From Antedon mediterranea (lineage: Eukaryota; Echinodermata; Crinoidea; Comatulida; Antedonidae): DNA of 64,000 nucleotides. Made by a program: the position numbers and the translations under genes. This document shows, one piece after another, positions 12,201 to 27,200 of the stretch. The notes under the pieces were generated by a model. The model worked only from the letters and a program-made list of their open reading frames with translations. It searched no databases and was not told the DNA's origin. Position 1 is the stretch's first letter, and each line of letters begins with the position of its first letter. The stretch covers positions 15,073,001-15,137,000 of the forward strand of contig NC_092673.1 of the NCBI RefSeq assembly GCF_964355755.1, written 5' to 3'.

Positions 12201-15200
12201 CAAATTTTATAGCAAAAATCATCCGAATTTATGTTATAAACGATGAAGTTAGCAATGAAAACTGAATCCAAACAAGCGTATTTATGGCACGCCCTTAGTG
12301 CCTTTAATAGGAGAACAATGAACAATCTTACTTTGATCGTTTTACATAATATAATTTTTTTAGAAAAACATCACATTGACCGAAAACAAAGGTAATCAGA
12401 GCCTTTGATAATATATTAAATATGATTTTATTAAGCATAGAAATGTCTTATTATTTATGTTAGTACATAATATACGAAATAATGTTCAATACTCATTATT
12501 TTATTAAAGGCACTACAGTATGTGCGTGCGATATTCTATGACTTGGATACTCTTGTTTGATTTAAGTTTTTGTGGCTAAACTCATCGTTTTTAACATAAA
12601 TTCGGACGATTTTTGCTATAAAAGTTGGGTTTTCATAATTAATTAACAATTATCTACTCTCGTTTGGTAAGTATTGCAACATTCTGAGTCTCGTTTTTGT
12701 TTCCGTTTGGTGTTTTGTAGGACCGCGCTCGCGAAAGACAACAGTCGTTCGCGTGGGAAGGCCTTTGTTGAGGAATTAGGCTAGATAAAAATTATCCTAG
12801 GCGATCGGGCAGTGCACGACCCTCCCCATGTTATTGAAGGCTCCATGAGAATTAATTTCATTAGCGATGGTAAGTAGGCTTGACAAAAAACCAAAATACA
12901 AATTTTTTATACCCTTGGCCTATTTAAACTATCATTGGCTTGCTTGAATAAAATCAATTGTAAAATGTATGAGAGGTCATTAACAACAGGAACTAAAAAT
13001 ATGTTGATTTCAGTTGCTAAGCAACATAAAGCCTTTTGTGAACAGGATCAGGCCAATTGATTATAAACAATTGTTTCACACACTGTGTGGCTTCCTGCTT
13101 GTGGCTTGTGATAATAGATAGTTGTTAGATATTTACCAGTGTATGACATTAATCAGCTAATATACATTTTGTATAGTCACTCGGTGAAATTGAAATATCA
13201 TGTATTTTGATCAACAATATTCTGTGGCATTCACAAAATGCGGTATGGTCCAGAAACAAACAGAAAATGTTGAAAAAAAATAAGAAAACCTAACAAAAAA
13301 ATATTTACAAGTTAGAATGTAACCTGAATGAATTTAAATATTTTAATGAAAGTATTGTGATAATCAATAAAATGAATTTAAAAACTAAACTATTAAATGA
13401 ACTTTATTATAATAAAAGTAAACTCATTAAAATATATTTTCATTTTAGGCAAATTGCCAAGGATAACCACAAGTGAATTCATTCACTATCCTTCTCAAAG
13501 GTGGCAATCCCATTCACAAGACAAACATACACAAGATTTAAACAAAGACTTAATAATAAGTCTTTGGAGTGGAGTTGTTAATTGTCATGAGAAAAAAACC
13601 CTGACATATGACAGGACTTCAACCCAGGACCCTTAGATTGGTAGCCAAGCATCATAACCACCAAGCTACAGCTCCACTCTATTCAAGTAATAAAAAAGTA
13701 CCTATTAATGCACTTTAACATTAAAACAATAAAAATAGACAAAGACTCAATTAAGTACATTATATTCAAATAGTAAAGTTCCCATACTTTATTATACAGA
13801 AAAGTAAAAACAGTTATTCAAATATAAAGTTTTGTTGCTTAATAATAAAATGAAAGAGGTTATTTTATACCCTATTACATTTTTGAAAAAAAAAACCATT
13901 CAAGGGCTTACATAATGATATACGCATTAAAATAGAAGATGGAAATTTTATTTGAGATCCACCTGTTCATATTTGTAGGCGGAAAATATGATTGGCTGAT
14001 TACGAGGATCGAATAGTTGTTGTTACATTCAAAAAACAAGAAAATCAATATGAATTAGTTGGTAGAATGCAGAATGACATTCTGAATTTGCAATAATTGC
14101 ATCTTACATTAATTACACAACAAGAAGTCATTTACTACTCTCACTATATTGAGAACAAAAATCTATATATAGGCTAAAATAAATGCTTAAAAATGATAAC
14201 ATTTTGCTTTTTATTTAATAGTGTTTTATGCCAGAATAATCCTTTTTTATTGATTAAAATTATAATTATTGACAAAAGAAACAAGGTTAGTGTATGTAAT
14301 GGATAATGAATTTATTTAAATTGTACTTTTATACGATATTTGCATTACCATTACACTTACAGCTCATCTGTGTAAATTGGCCTTTACTATTCAATATATA
14401 TATTTCGAACAAATTTTAATGATTTTGTGTCGTAGATATTGGTAACTTGGTCGGTGTTCCTGTACGTGATGAATTGGATAATGAAGTTGGGCCTGCTATT
14501 ACATCCGTCAAAGATCTTGCTACAAGTAGGTTCATTGTTTTATATATTGTCGAAAAATTTTGCATCACGAATCATTAAATCAGTTTTGCCCAAATGTGAA
14601 CAATAAACTGAATATTCAGCACGTTTGAGAAAACAAGGGATTTGAACTTCCAGTTTGCTATGTAGGATATCTTTACTTCTCATTTTATTTATAAATGACA
14701 TGCTAATATGTTTTAATACACTGTCGGTTTTGGTTGGTTTATTAACTGTATAGTAAATCAATAACAATGACATTGAATTGTATTGAATAAAATCAGAGGA
14801 AATCATCAATTCTTCATTGCAGTTTTCTCTCTAGTGATGGTCCTATGTATATTTTCATATACTTTAAGATTACCTCATTCTGGTTTTGGGGTTTATACAC
14901 TGTACATATGTATTGGGTAGCCGAGTGGTTAGGACACTTGACTGTCGCACAGAGAGACCCAGGTTCAGTTCCCGACAACTCCCAGTCCACTCAGCCTGGT
15001 GGAAAAAACTACTGTATTAAGGAGGATAAAGCGGCGTGGAAGGGAACTGGCCACCCTACCACATAATGCTGAGGCTTAAGTACAGTGAGCTTCTAACAGC
15101 TCATACTCCTACATTCAGAAAAAACACAGGACACCCCTTTACCTACCTTTACCTTATGTATTAATCTCGAGTACAGTATAATCCAACCTTCTAATTTTAA

Positions 15201-18200
15201 AGCTAAAATCGGGCACAATACTATGATAAATTTCATTGTTAATGCAATCCAAGTATAATAATTATTCCCATCCCCTTATTGTATCCATAAGTACCCAAGC
15301 TCCTATTCTTTAGGCAAATGGCTAAGGATGCATCATAACCAATCCAAGAGGATTAATTAGTTTTTATATTATTACTTGTCCATGTTTTCTAGGTTTACTA
15401 TACCATAGCAAAATATGTTTATTTCTGAGTTGTATAATAAATTTATTATTATGCATTTACTGGAATTCTTAATTAAAAAAAATGTATCCATGGTTTTTGA
15501 TATTAGGCAGAAACGATATACTTTTATAAGTCGCTATGTTAGTTTTTGTCTTGACTATTCCCTAAGTCTAGGCCTAAGTTAAAGGCTTCCTTCAATCGCG
15601 CATACTCACAAATTACTATTATTTCTTAGGTCTCCTTTATCTATCTTAACAAAAAACCCTGGTATATCAATACTTGTTCTATCGTTAAACCAACACTTAA
15701 TAATATTAATATTCACCATTGTTGGAAGCAAATGAAAAAATGTGTTTTTTAATTTCAATTATTTTCTAAGTGTCGTTTACTATAGTGTACCTTTTATGAC
15801 GCACTAGAAACCTGAATATATTGATGTGAACAATAACTAAGTGTCACTTGATGACCACAGAGGAAACAATACAATACCTTTCATAACCACCAGTATTTGT
15901 AGTGATCACGTTTGTGGTTTTTAGGTAGTAGTATATAGATACTCAGAAAACCCATTTCCTGGTTCATAGAAATCAAGGAAATGTTTACTTTTACATAATA
16001 AACTAGAATTTTGCTTAGTATAGTACTTGCTTTGTTAGGTTATCATCCTGAATGTTTGGTGTTAATATAGTACTTATTACAGAACAAAAAAATAATAATA
16101 ACTTTATTGAACATACGCCTTTAAATCGGCGGCACACGTTCTTCTGGACGGTGCGTTCTTACATACATTACTTACATTATGTTAGCCTGAACGCTAAATA
16201 AAAGTATAAAGAGAAAATAAAAGAAAAAAAAACATTTAAATGAAAGGAAACGGATTGTACAAAAAGAAAGTAAAGAGCAAAAAAGTACAATACTTAACTT
16301 TGATGGAGTGTTATTATTTATTATTAGTATTATTATCAATATTATTAATATGTTATTTTTTAAAGAAAATATTATTAGACCTAATTATTAAAGATGTCAT
16401 TTAATTTAATTATTATATTGTTTATTATTATTTTATTATTTATGTCTATTGATTTTCAGGAAAATTTATATTGGTCACGTCACAAAGCTTATTGTATTAA
16501 AATCTGACTTGCCTGTCTTCCATATGAGATATTGAATAGCACGCCCTCTGTATTCTTTTATACGATGGACCGAAATATTAAATAATGAGCCCTCTCTCGC
16601 GGAATGTAGTTTTCCCTAATATATTTTGCCAAGTACTTCATTTTCTGAGTGCTGTCATTCCTTTATCAAGTAACTGCCTGATATTTGATGCCACATTTTC
16701 TTTTAAGCTAATTTAGTCACAGGTTACTGTAAACTTTAAAAGTTGTGGTTGCACTAAAATAAAAAGTGGTGGTTGAACTGTGCAACTTAAATTCTATTCG
16801 TATGAAAGATTTAAACTTTGCCCAGTTGAATTTAGAAATCTGTGCTGTTTTTGAAAATTCATTAACATTAAACAATCAATGAACGAGCTATTGCTTAACG
16901 GTATTCTTCTGACAAAATTAACTAACTTAATTCACACATACATCACAAATGTAACAATAAATTAACACCCATTGAATTCGAAAAGATAATAGATAAAATG
17001 GAAATATGTGAGACAACAAAAAAGCTGCCCAGAGTGAGATTCCAACCCGGAACCTTCTTCTTGATATGCAGATGTCCTAACCATTAGCACATTCAGACAT
17101 TCGTAATAACAATTATAAACGTCATTACAATTTGTTACAACATATATAAATATTTTACATGTGTATCTATGACTTAAATTTATTATCTTTCAGGTATTGA
17201 TGATACTTACGATAAACTTGTAGTGGTCAATGACACCCAAAATGAATTGGCTGACCTCTACAGATTATTCAAAGCGAAAATTGACCAAGTTAGAGCTAGC
17301 ATTGGTAATGACTGTTCATCTTGTTCATGCTGTAGTATGTCCGGCTTTCCAGATTATGCCAATGACTATGTATCAAATGTTGATTACCAAGATTTAGGTG
17401 TTGACAATGTAAGTTTATGTAGATAAGTTTTTTATTATTTTATTTAAATTGCAGATGTTGACAATTACAGGATGCCTTATATCAAATAAATTGAGCATAT
17501 TAGATATCAAAATAACTCACAAATTATAAAATAGAAATGTAAATTCAAATAAAATAAAAAAATTTGGATTTTAGATTAAATTATTAAGTAAAAAATGACT
17601 ATATAGTTTTATCTTTGGAAGAAGTAGTATTACTATAGAACTAAAGAGTACATTTTTCCCTCAACTGATGTAATTGTACAGAATGAGAGCATACAATGAG
17701 AACACTTATGTTAGTTATTTTTTCTTTAATTTATTTATTTATTTTTCTTATCTATTTATTTATTTATTAAGGCTCACATACCTCAAGACGTTTGTCTTCA
17801 TCTTTCCGGGCATCTGACTTCCTTCTCTGACCTATTATCATTATATTTTTGGCATTGTATTTTTCCTTAGCTTTATTGTCAGAGTTTGTAAATAAATATT
17901 ATGAAATGAAAAATAGGAAATGAAACACTTTTCTTTAAAAAAGATTCAAACCTCCACTAGCATTCATAGCTATTCACAAGGCTCTGTCTACACTATCAAA
18001 CTAGTTTGACAAAAATGTGTGATGTGCCCATGGTTGGTAGTGATATGACATCATTATGTCCATATATGGGCACATCACATTTTTTTTGTCACAAAAACTT
18101 CGATAGTGTAGCTATTTATATAACGTTGAGTACAATTACATAGCAAACCATCTGATTATCATTTGTGTATGTTGATAAGTTTATGTTTAAGGTGCCAAAC

Positions 18201-21200
18201 CGTCATATTTAATAGTTTCTAACTAGTATTTATTATGAAATATTAAAATTTACAATTTACTTGTTTCCAATTGTGTTGAAAGAAAAAAGGTTTAATTTAT
18301 GTGCAATGTGTGTGACAAAACTGATAACTGATAATAATTTATTCATAAACAAATACAAATAAGCTGAATAAACAAAAGAAAACATAAAAGATTAGAATAT
18401 TCATTCATTCATTCATTAGTGGAAATCTTCATTTCCTTTTATTGTCATTTGCATATTAAAACAAAATATGTACATAGAAATTGGGTTTAAATATGAATTA
18501 CCAATCTTGAAAACAATTAGGTTGGGTTTTATCAGAAAACCTAGCAACATGATTATTTTGAAATTATATGAACTATAGCTTTAGTAATTGATGATGACTA
18601 TGATATATTCAATATGCAAGTTCTAATTTTGTTTAGGGTCTCTTTCCGCAATTTGCTGTTGACCAATCTACAAATGAATTACAAGGACTGAAAGATGATG
18701 ATCTGGCTTCTGTAGCTGCGGAAGTATGTTTTTTATTTCCAGAACTTCATCATAAACTAATTTTTTTATTTAAGAAAATTAATGCTAAATATAATAATAT
18801 TCACTGATTATGAAAAAAGTACTATTTCATCATGCAACAATATGTACTATTGCACGCAATGTGACTCACAATTGTCCAATCAAATGACAGAAATTTATTT
18901 TTTAGTTGTGTTATAAAATATAATAACTATTCTTTATTTTTGTAATTATAAAGGGTGAACAGACGTTTATAGACATTCCAGAAACCCTGACAAATTCAAC
19001 CCAGTCTGATATTGATTGTAAGTCTTTATTTGGTAGAGTTGTTTTCATTAACTGGCTCCTAATAGCTTCTGAGAGACATTAACATATTCTCATTGTTATT
19101 TAACACATTATTCAAACTTGGTTGTTAAGTCCAGTGTTCATGAGATCCTACTTAGGAATTGGATTATAAAATAACATAACATCAAGGGAAAACAACATAA
19201 AAGTTATCCATACTAAGGTGCTTGATCATATATGAGAATAGCATATTTTTATAGCAAATTTAAAAGTGTCTATAAAAGCACTTTTTGTTTTTATTTAATT
19301 CCTACATTGTTTTGTTTGTTGTTTATTGATTTTCCACAAATAATAATATAATATATATCTTTATAGTTTTAATGAAGTATAAATGTGGATGGTTGTCAAA
19401 ATAACTTTAAGCAGAGACCACCATTTACAAAATAGAGACATAATTATTATGTAATCATTTCCAATTTTCTTAATATGTGAAAAAATGATTAAAGGCCAAT
19501 TTACAGAGACAAGCGGTAACAGTAAGCGGAAAATCGCGTAGCTTGTCCCACATAAAATCTGTATCTATCCCGAGCGGAAACCTCCCCTCCCTCTGCGCTT
19601 TGTATTAAACAATCATAAGAAATAACATAGATTCTATATTTTTATTACCGTTACCTCTCATGTGTTTGTAAATTGGCATGAAGGGTCATATAAAATGTGA
19701 TTAACATTATTTGTATTTTTTATTAACAGCAATTTCAGAAAATATTGAAGGTTTCCAAGATGATATTCAGGATGCAGTTGATGATCTTACGTCGGAGTTA
19801 GATTCGGTATGTTTACAAGTACATTCGATTTTAATGATTCAAGGAGCAACACCAAACGTGCAATGGGCTTCTTCACCTATTTTTATCAGAAAAAAAGAAG
19901 GCTTTAAGATATATTGCCCCCCCCCCCCCCTGAAAAAATAATTTGTTTTAATGTTTTTGTTGAATATGCCATTTTAATGTCATATAATAGTTATTTACTT
20001 TGATAAAAAATTGGATGGGAAAAAAACGTTATTTACTCCTGAAAAAATGTAATGAAAGGAAAAAAATATTCCAAATTGACTGGTTTTGGTTGAATTTAAT
20101 CGTTTTGTCTTTATAAATGTTTTTTCTACAGAAGCGATTAACATTATTAAAACTGTGATATGAATGGCCTATTCAAAGTCTTTTTTTATAAATCTTCATT
20201 TTTCATGTTTTTGTGGGGCAATACTGTACATCTTTGAATTAAAGCCTTTACTAAAATAGTAAAAAAGGAAATTGATAAAGCCATGTTATTAGGGAGGTTT
20301 CGCAACCTTACGAATACGATAACGAAAACGGATACGTCACACATTTGTGAAACTTTTGAGCTGATCCCCATTTCATATTCGTAAAGCGTATTCGTGTTGA
20401 CGAATATCACCAGTCATATTCGTAACTACAAAACGAGCATAGTTTTTGATCTATTTTGCACATTTTGCATTTGAATCAGGAATGGTTCATGATTAAATAT
20501 AATTATAGATTTATTAAAAGTAATTTACTAAAGTAATTTACTAAAATGCCAGGTCAATTTTGATAAATAGCAGTTTTTAAAGTCCTCACTCGCTTTGATG
20601 TTACGCTAGGCCTAGGCAGCCAAGCACCAAGCAACACGTACCTGCGCTTCGCTCAAATTTACCGCAGTCATATTTTGGACGGCGCCCTCAATATTTCGTT
20701 GCCATGCGAAACAGATTTTTACTGGCTTACGAAAATGAATACGTGTGCGTGACGTATCCGTTTGCGTTATTATTGTATTCGTAAGATTGAGGAACCTCTC
20801 TATTGACTTAGGAATCATGTCAAAAATTACATTTCGTTCTGCAATAAAAATGTTTGTGTCAATGTAGAAGTTAAGTCAGTCATTGCAATAAACAGTGTGT
20901 TTAAAAAACATGAATAAGAATTATAAATCATTGCATTAACATAAAAAATGTAGTAAATATAGTTACTGCAGTAACTGCAATATGAATCAATTTGACATGG
21001 TCCCTATAGTTGCTATAAAATAACTGAGAGTACTGGGATGTGTTTTTTTTTTCATATTTGTAGGTATTAGATGAGACGGACAAGTGGTCATCTCATATTG
21101 ATGACTTTGGTGAGACGGCCCAAGACTATGATGTATATCGTGTATATATGATGGCTGGCATCTTTGGTCTCATTCTCTTAGTGCCTATTATTTGGTTACT

Positions 21201-24200
21201 TGGGTTGAGCTGTGGTTTGCTTGGAAGATCAAGCGATGCTTTACCTACTGAACGAGGTTGTATCTCAAACTGTGGTGGATGCCTTCTAATACTGTAAGTT
21301 TAACAATGAGCACAATTCTGTTACATCTTAATACCCTTTTACAGACGGTACAATTAACAGTACAGTTTATTGACTATAGAGTATCACGGTGCTGACGTCA
21401 CGACGGTAGGTGGCGCTGCGTGGTTGCTAGTGCAACCAAAAATGCGTTAAACCTGCCTGAGTGACTCCAAGGTCACCAATGGTTTGGAATAGGCTTATTG
21501 AAGTAGTCATTTTGAAACTTAATAATTTTCAATAAAGACAAACTAAAATTTCAAAAGATCACTAAATATTTGTTTTTAATAATGTTTTTCTTCTTCAACT
21601 ACAGTTTAAGTTAAAAAAAATCAAGCTAAGATACATAATTTTTATAGAAATACAGATCTTTACAGTTTATCAACATAGTAGCGTTGAACGCATTTTTTGG
21701 TTGGCTAGCAACCATGATGCGCCCTCTATCGTTGTGACGTCACACCGTGATACTCTATTATAAAGTAATTTAAAATTGTACACACCTATTCAAAATATGC
21801 CATTTTATTCCACTTTTAAACATAAAACACATGAATTTTTTAATATTGTGTTACTTTTTTAAAAGCTTATAAAAGTATAATTTATAGCTAAGCTAAGCAT
21901 ATTTCTACTCTTGTTTTATAGTGGTGCAGCTCTAGTGTTCATATTTGGCACATTTCTAATGATCTTAACCACCCTTCCGTTTATCATCGGTGGTCCGGTT
22001 GATCGACTTTTCTGTGATCCTTTCCAATCTGGTGAAGTATACAAAGAGGTAACTTTCTAATCTTTGTCGCTCATTAACATATTGTTGCTAAGCATTGACA
22101 TTGTGACCTTTGACATTATATCCAATGTTTAACTTAGTATATGAAATTTTACAATTATGTTGGTTTTTTTTTTGAATGAATAATAATATTTATTTCACTT
22201 TTTTCATTAAAGATTTTGTACATGAAATATATGATTTGAATAATTATAAAATAAACTGAAAGTACAATTGATCGTTGTATTCAGTAGAAAAGGAACTCTG
22301 CGAATAAGCAAGCTTTTATAGTTGTAGAGTCTTGAAATATTTGTTTGGTATATAATTTATTTATTCTTTATTTATTCAATTTTCTGCCATATAAAATACA
22401 AAGAAGACAAAACAAATATAAAATGCAAGGCAACAGAGCAGAGAAATAAATTTAAAAAAAAATAAATAAAGAAACAAGGAAAAAAAAAATAAGTTACGAT
22501 AGTATGTCTAGACAATTATTTAACCATGTTTAACGTTGTCTCTTTCCAGACGGTAGATAAGAAGGGCGCAATACCAGGTGTTGATGGTTATTACTTGTCA
22601 GACCTCCTTCTTAATGACAGTTCTATACCGCTAAAAATTTCTGCGATTCTTGAGTATGTATTTTTGTTTCACTTAATATTTGTTTTAAACATGTTTAATT
22701 ATTATGCAGCTTTAGGAGATTTTATTTGACCTATCACTTCATGTTTAGATACCTCTCAGTTAAATTTAAAAATTAGTTGATAATCTCTGAAATTTTATTT
22801 TTTTTGTAACTATTTACAACAAAATTGAGGATGAGAATCTGAGAATTCTGGATGTTATTGTGCAAATAAGAAAATAATGTACTTGGCAAATGCTTAGTAA
22901 GAATGTTGTCATCTGTGTATTAGATATGTAACAATCTTTATGAATATTATTTTACAGTGCTTGTGAAAACAATGAAGCTATTTACACTGCATCCAAATTG
23001 GAATATCTTGTTAACATTTCTGAGTACCTGAATTATAAAGAGGTATGTGTGTTGTGAATGATCTTTTATATTGTTGGTTTAAAAAGGACGTTCTGTCTAC
23101 AAAAACTCAATCTAGAATATATTGATTTAATAATTTTATAATAGATTTAATTTAGTAAATCATATTTATTATTTTTAAAAGATTTTCATTGTCATGATTA
23201 TCATTTTCATCATAGTTTAATCATTGTTATCTTGATAAACATCATCTTGGTGTAAAGCTCTGTCTACACTATCAAACTTTATTTTGACAAACAAATGTGA
23301 TGTGCCCATATATGGACATGATGATGTCATATCACTACCATATTTGGGCACATCACACATTTTTTGTCAAACTAGCTTGATAGTGTAGATACCATCTTCA
23401 AAATTAGCACAAACATTATAAGATAAGATATTAAGATTTATAAATAGCACACATAGCCAAGCAAGGCGCTTAATTATTCTTATTAAATGAAAACAATTAA
23501 AATGTTGAATTCTTCTTTTCTCCAGTTTATGCCTGATATTGATAGTCAGTTTGAGAACATCACTGGTGACTTTAGTAATATTGATATTCTACCAGACAGT
23601 GGCAAACAAACACTTGAAGAATTTGGAAACTCAAGCGTCATCTCCATCAACTTTACACTGTTCAATGAAGAAGTAAGTCAATATGGTAGTCTTATTCAAG
23701 TCTTGCATTTCAAAATATTGAATCAATAAAGTCCAAGACGGGCTAAGGATAATAAAGTGTAAATGTGTATTGTCTTGAGTCAAATCTCCCACTAATCACG
23801 ATAGGTTCCCAATATTTCTGCTAAGGTGCATTTTCTCCCGATTTATTTTAATATTTAATCATAATTCAATTCAACATTTATTTCGACCAAATTCAAACAT
23901 CAACATAGTATGTACACATAGACATCAAATAATTTTACATTATCAATGGACACTATGGCACAAGCCCATGGCCACTGAACAACGTAACTTCAAATATAAA
24001 TCTAATCATCCTTTTAATATTAATTGAATAAAATTAAATAAAATACTCAATGTGTAACACAATAACAATTATAAAATGAAAGTAGATATTTAATATATAT
24101 ATATATAGTTGTATAGTTTAAAAACATTATATGACGAGTTTATTATTATTTCTTGTGTGTAGTTAGGAAAAGATATCACGATGGATAGTGATGATCCTAA

Positions 24201-27200
24201 CGATCTTTCAGTGTCTGCTGCTGCCATTACAGACTATATTGATGATCATGGATTTACTGGGGTAAGTAAGCTATTCTAGCTTGACAGATAATATTTTTAA
24301 GCAGGGCAGGGACACCTACAAATTTCTACCAAGGTTCGTTTATAGAATATGTTTACTTAGATACTCAAAATACAGGAAATCCAGACATGCTACTGTGTCC
24401 TCTATTGAGTGTGATCTAATACAGGCCTAAAATTTTACAGCGGTCGGTGCCCTCTCAGTTGACATTTAATGCCTTTGAAAATACTGGCCGTAGTGCCCGA
24501 GAATTTTCACTGAACAATGAATTACAGGCATAATGTGCTGTTAACTAGCTAAACTTCTAATAAATATGGTAATAACTAGACTAGGCCTAGGCCTACGTTC
24601 GGTTGATTGTCTAAAGGATGCCAGTAAGCGAGCCTACCATCCAGTTTCTTATGTATTGTCTGTATTTTTCTTAATATAAATCTATGATAGCATACATTGT
24701 GTAATTCTTCTACCACAGAAAGGCAAAATTGTTTTTTTTTTAATTCAATGATTTATGTTACAGAGCAATGAATCAGCATTGATCACAATGGCAGGTTATC
24801 TGACAGATTTACAATCAAACTTTATTGATCCAATGGTTGCAAAGAGGGTAAGACAACTATACAATATATTTGATAATCATAAAATGGAATATTGTTGAAT
24901 GTGATCAACATTGATAAGAGCACTGATTATTTCTATGAGGCAAATCATAGCTTTAGTATAGTACTCACTGTATGTTAATCACAAAGTCACATATTATTTA
25001 AAGTTTTTCATGGAGTATATACACAGGACAGTTTCCAAAAAGGAAGTAAAGTAAAGAGACTTTCTTTGATAACTGCCTCAAGTAATGTTGATGAATATAA
25101 TGTGGGTACAATGTAACAATATTGGTCACTAGTCAAAACAATGATGTTTTTGTAGCTATATGTCAATGGCATCATTTTTTACCTTTTTATGTATTTTATA
25201 TATTGGTGTTTGTCTTTTAATACTTTTAAGAGCCTGTATTAAAAGGCCATTGGCCTCAAGTTGAAACGTCTATATATTGGTTTGAATAAAAGTATATAAT
25301 AATATTTTAATAACCTTACTTTACTAGCAAAGCTTTTTAATACAGTTACATGTATTGCTATTAATGTTACACACTTCGCCAAACAGAATAAAATTATTCT
25401 ACTGTTTTTTGCCATAAATTTGTTCACATTGATTATTTATATTTTTTACAGGATGCACTGGTTACAGCATTGGATGAATTACAAGCTTCAACTACCCAAA
25501 TTGAGGTAAAGTGCAGCCGCTATCTATAAAATACAGTGTATTTTCTTTAAGCACAGGAACTCTCTATAAATTCTATTTTTTTAAATATCTTAAAAAGGTA
25601 AAATGTAGGATTACAATTATTATTAATTACAATTTTATAAATCATTTTGTATATTTTTTTTAATAGATGAACGTTAATAGTACATTAACTGAAATTGAAG
25701 CAGCACAGACTTATATTGACTCAAATATTGATTCTTTGATTGATAGTGTAAGTAACAGTTACTTAGTTATACACCTTCACAATATGGCAGACCCCAAGGG
25801 GGAATGGGAGGGTGATTGTTATTTAGTTATACATCTACACAATGTGTCAGATCCAAAGGGGAATGGGAGGGTGATTGTTATTTAGTTTTACATCTACACA
25901 ATGTGGCAGATCTGAAGGGGAATGGGAGGGGATTGTTATTTAGTTATACACCTACACAATGTGGCAGATCTGAAGGGGAATGGGAGGGGATTGTTATTTA
26001 GTTATACATCTACACAATGTGGCAGATCTGAAGGGGAATGGGAGGGGATTGTTATTTAGTTATACATCTACACAATGTGTCAGATCCAAAGGGGAATGGG
26101 AGGGTGATTGTTATTTAGTTATACATCTACACAATGTGGCAGATCTGAAGGGGAATGGGAGGGGGATTGTTATTTAGTTATACATCTACACAATGTGGCA
26201 GATCCAAAGGGGAATGGGAGGGGGATTGTTATTTAGTTATACACCTACACAATGTGGCAGATCTGAAGGGGAATGGGAGGGAGATTGTTATTTAGTTATA
26301 CATCTACACAATGTGGCAGATCTAAAGGGGGAATGGGAGGGAGATTGTTATTTAGTTATACATCTACACAATGTGGCAGATGTGAAGGGGGAATGGGAGG
26401 GAGATTGTTATTTAGTTATACATCTACACAATGTGGCAGATCTAAAGGGGGAATGGGAGGGTGATTGTTATTTAGTTATACATCTACACAATGTGGCAGA
26501 TCCAAAGGGGAATGGGAGGGGGATTGTTATTTAGTTATACACCTACACAATGTGGCAGATCTGAAGGGGAATGGGAGGGAGATTGTTATTTAGTTATACA
26601 TCTACACAATGTGGCAGATCTAAAGGGGGAATGGGAGGGAGATTGTTATTTAGTTATACATCTACACAATGTGGCAGATGTGAAGGGGGAATGGGAGGGA
26701 GATTGTTATTTAGTTATACATCTACACAATGTGGCAGATCTAAAGGGGGAATGGGAGGGTGATTGTTATTTAGTTATACACCTACACAATGTGGCAGATC
26801 TAAAGGGGGAATGGGAGGGGAATTGTTATTTAGTTATACATCTACACAATGTGGCAGATCCAAAGGGGAATGGGAGGGTGATTGTTATTTAGTTATACAT
26901 CTACACAATGTGGCAGATCTAAAGGGGGAATGGGAGGGTGATTGTTATTTAGTTATACACCTACACAATGTGGCAGATCTGAAGGAGGAATGGGAGGGAG
27001 ATTGTTATTTAGTTATACATCTACACAATGTGGCAGATCCAAAGGGGAATGGGAGGGTGATTGTTATTTAGTTATACACCTACACAATGTGGCAGATCCA
27101 AAGGGGAATGGGAGGGTGATTGTTATTTAGTTATACATCTACACAATGTGGCAGATCCAAAGGGAAATGGGAGGGTGATTGTTATTTAGTTATACATCTA

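Noticed and set aside
14915-15150. tRNA gene
   Set aside because: Box A and B are present but no complete acceptor stem or cloverleaf. A SINE fits better, as for 13445, 16955 and 36846.
20186-20818. Two - strand reading frames
   Set aside because: They follow the ends of a transposon with ATT target duplications and show no protein-like content.
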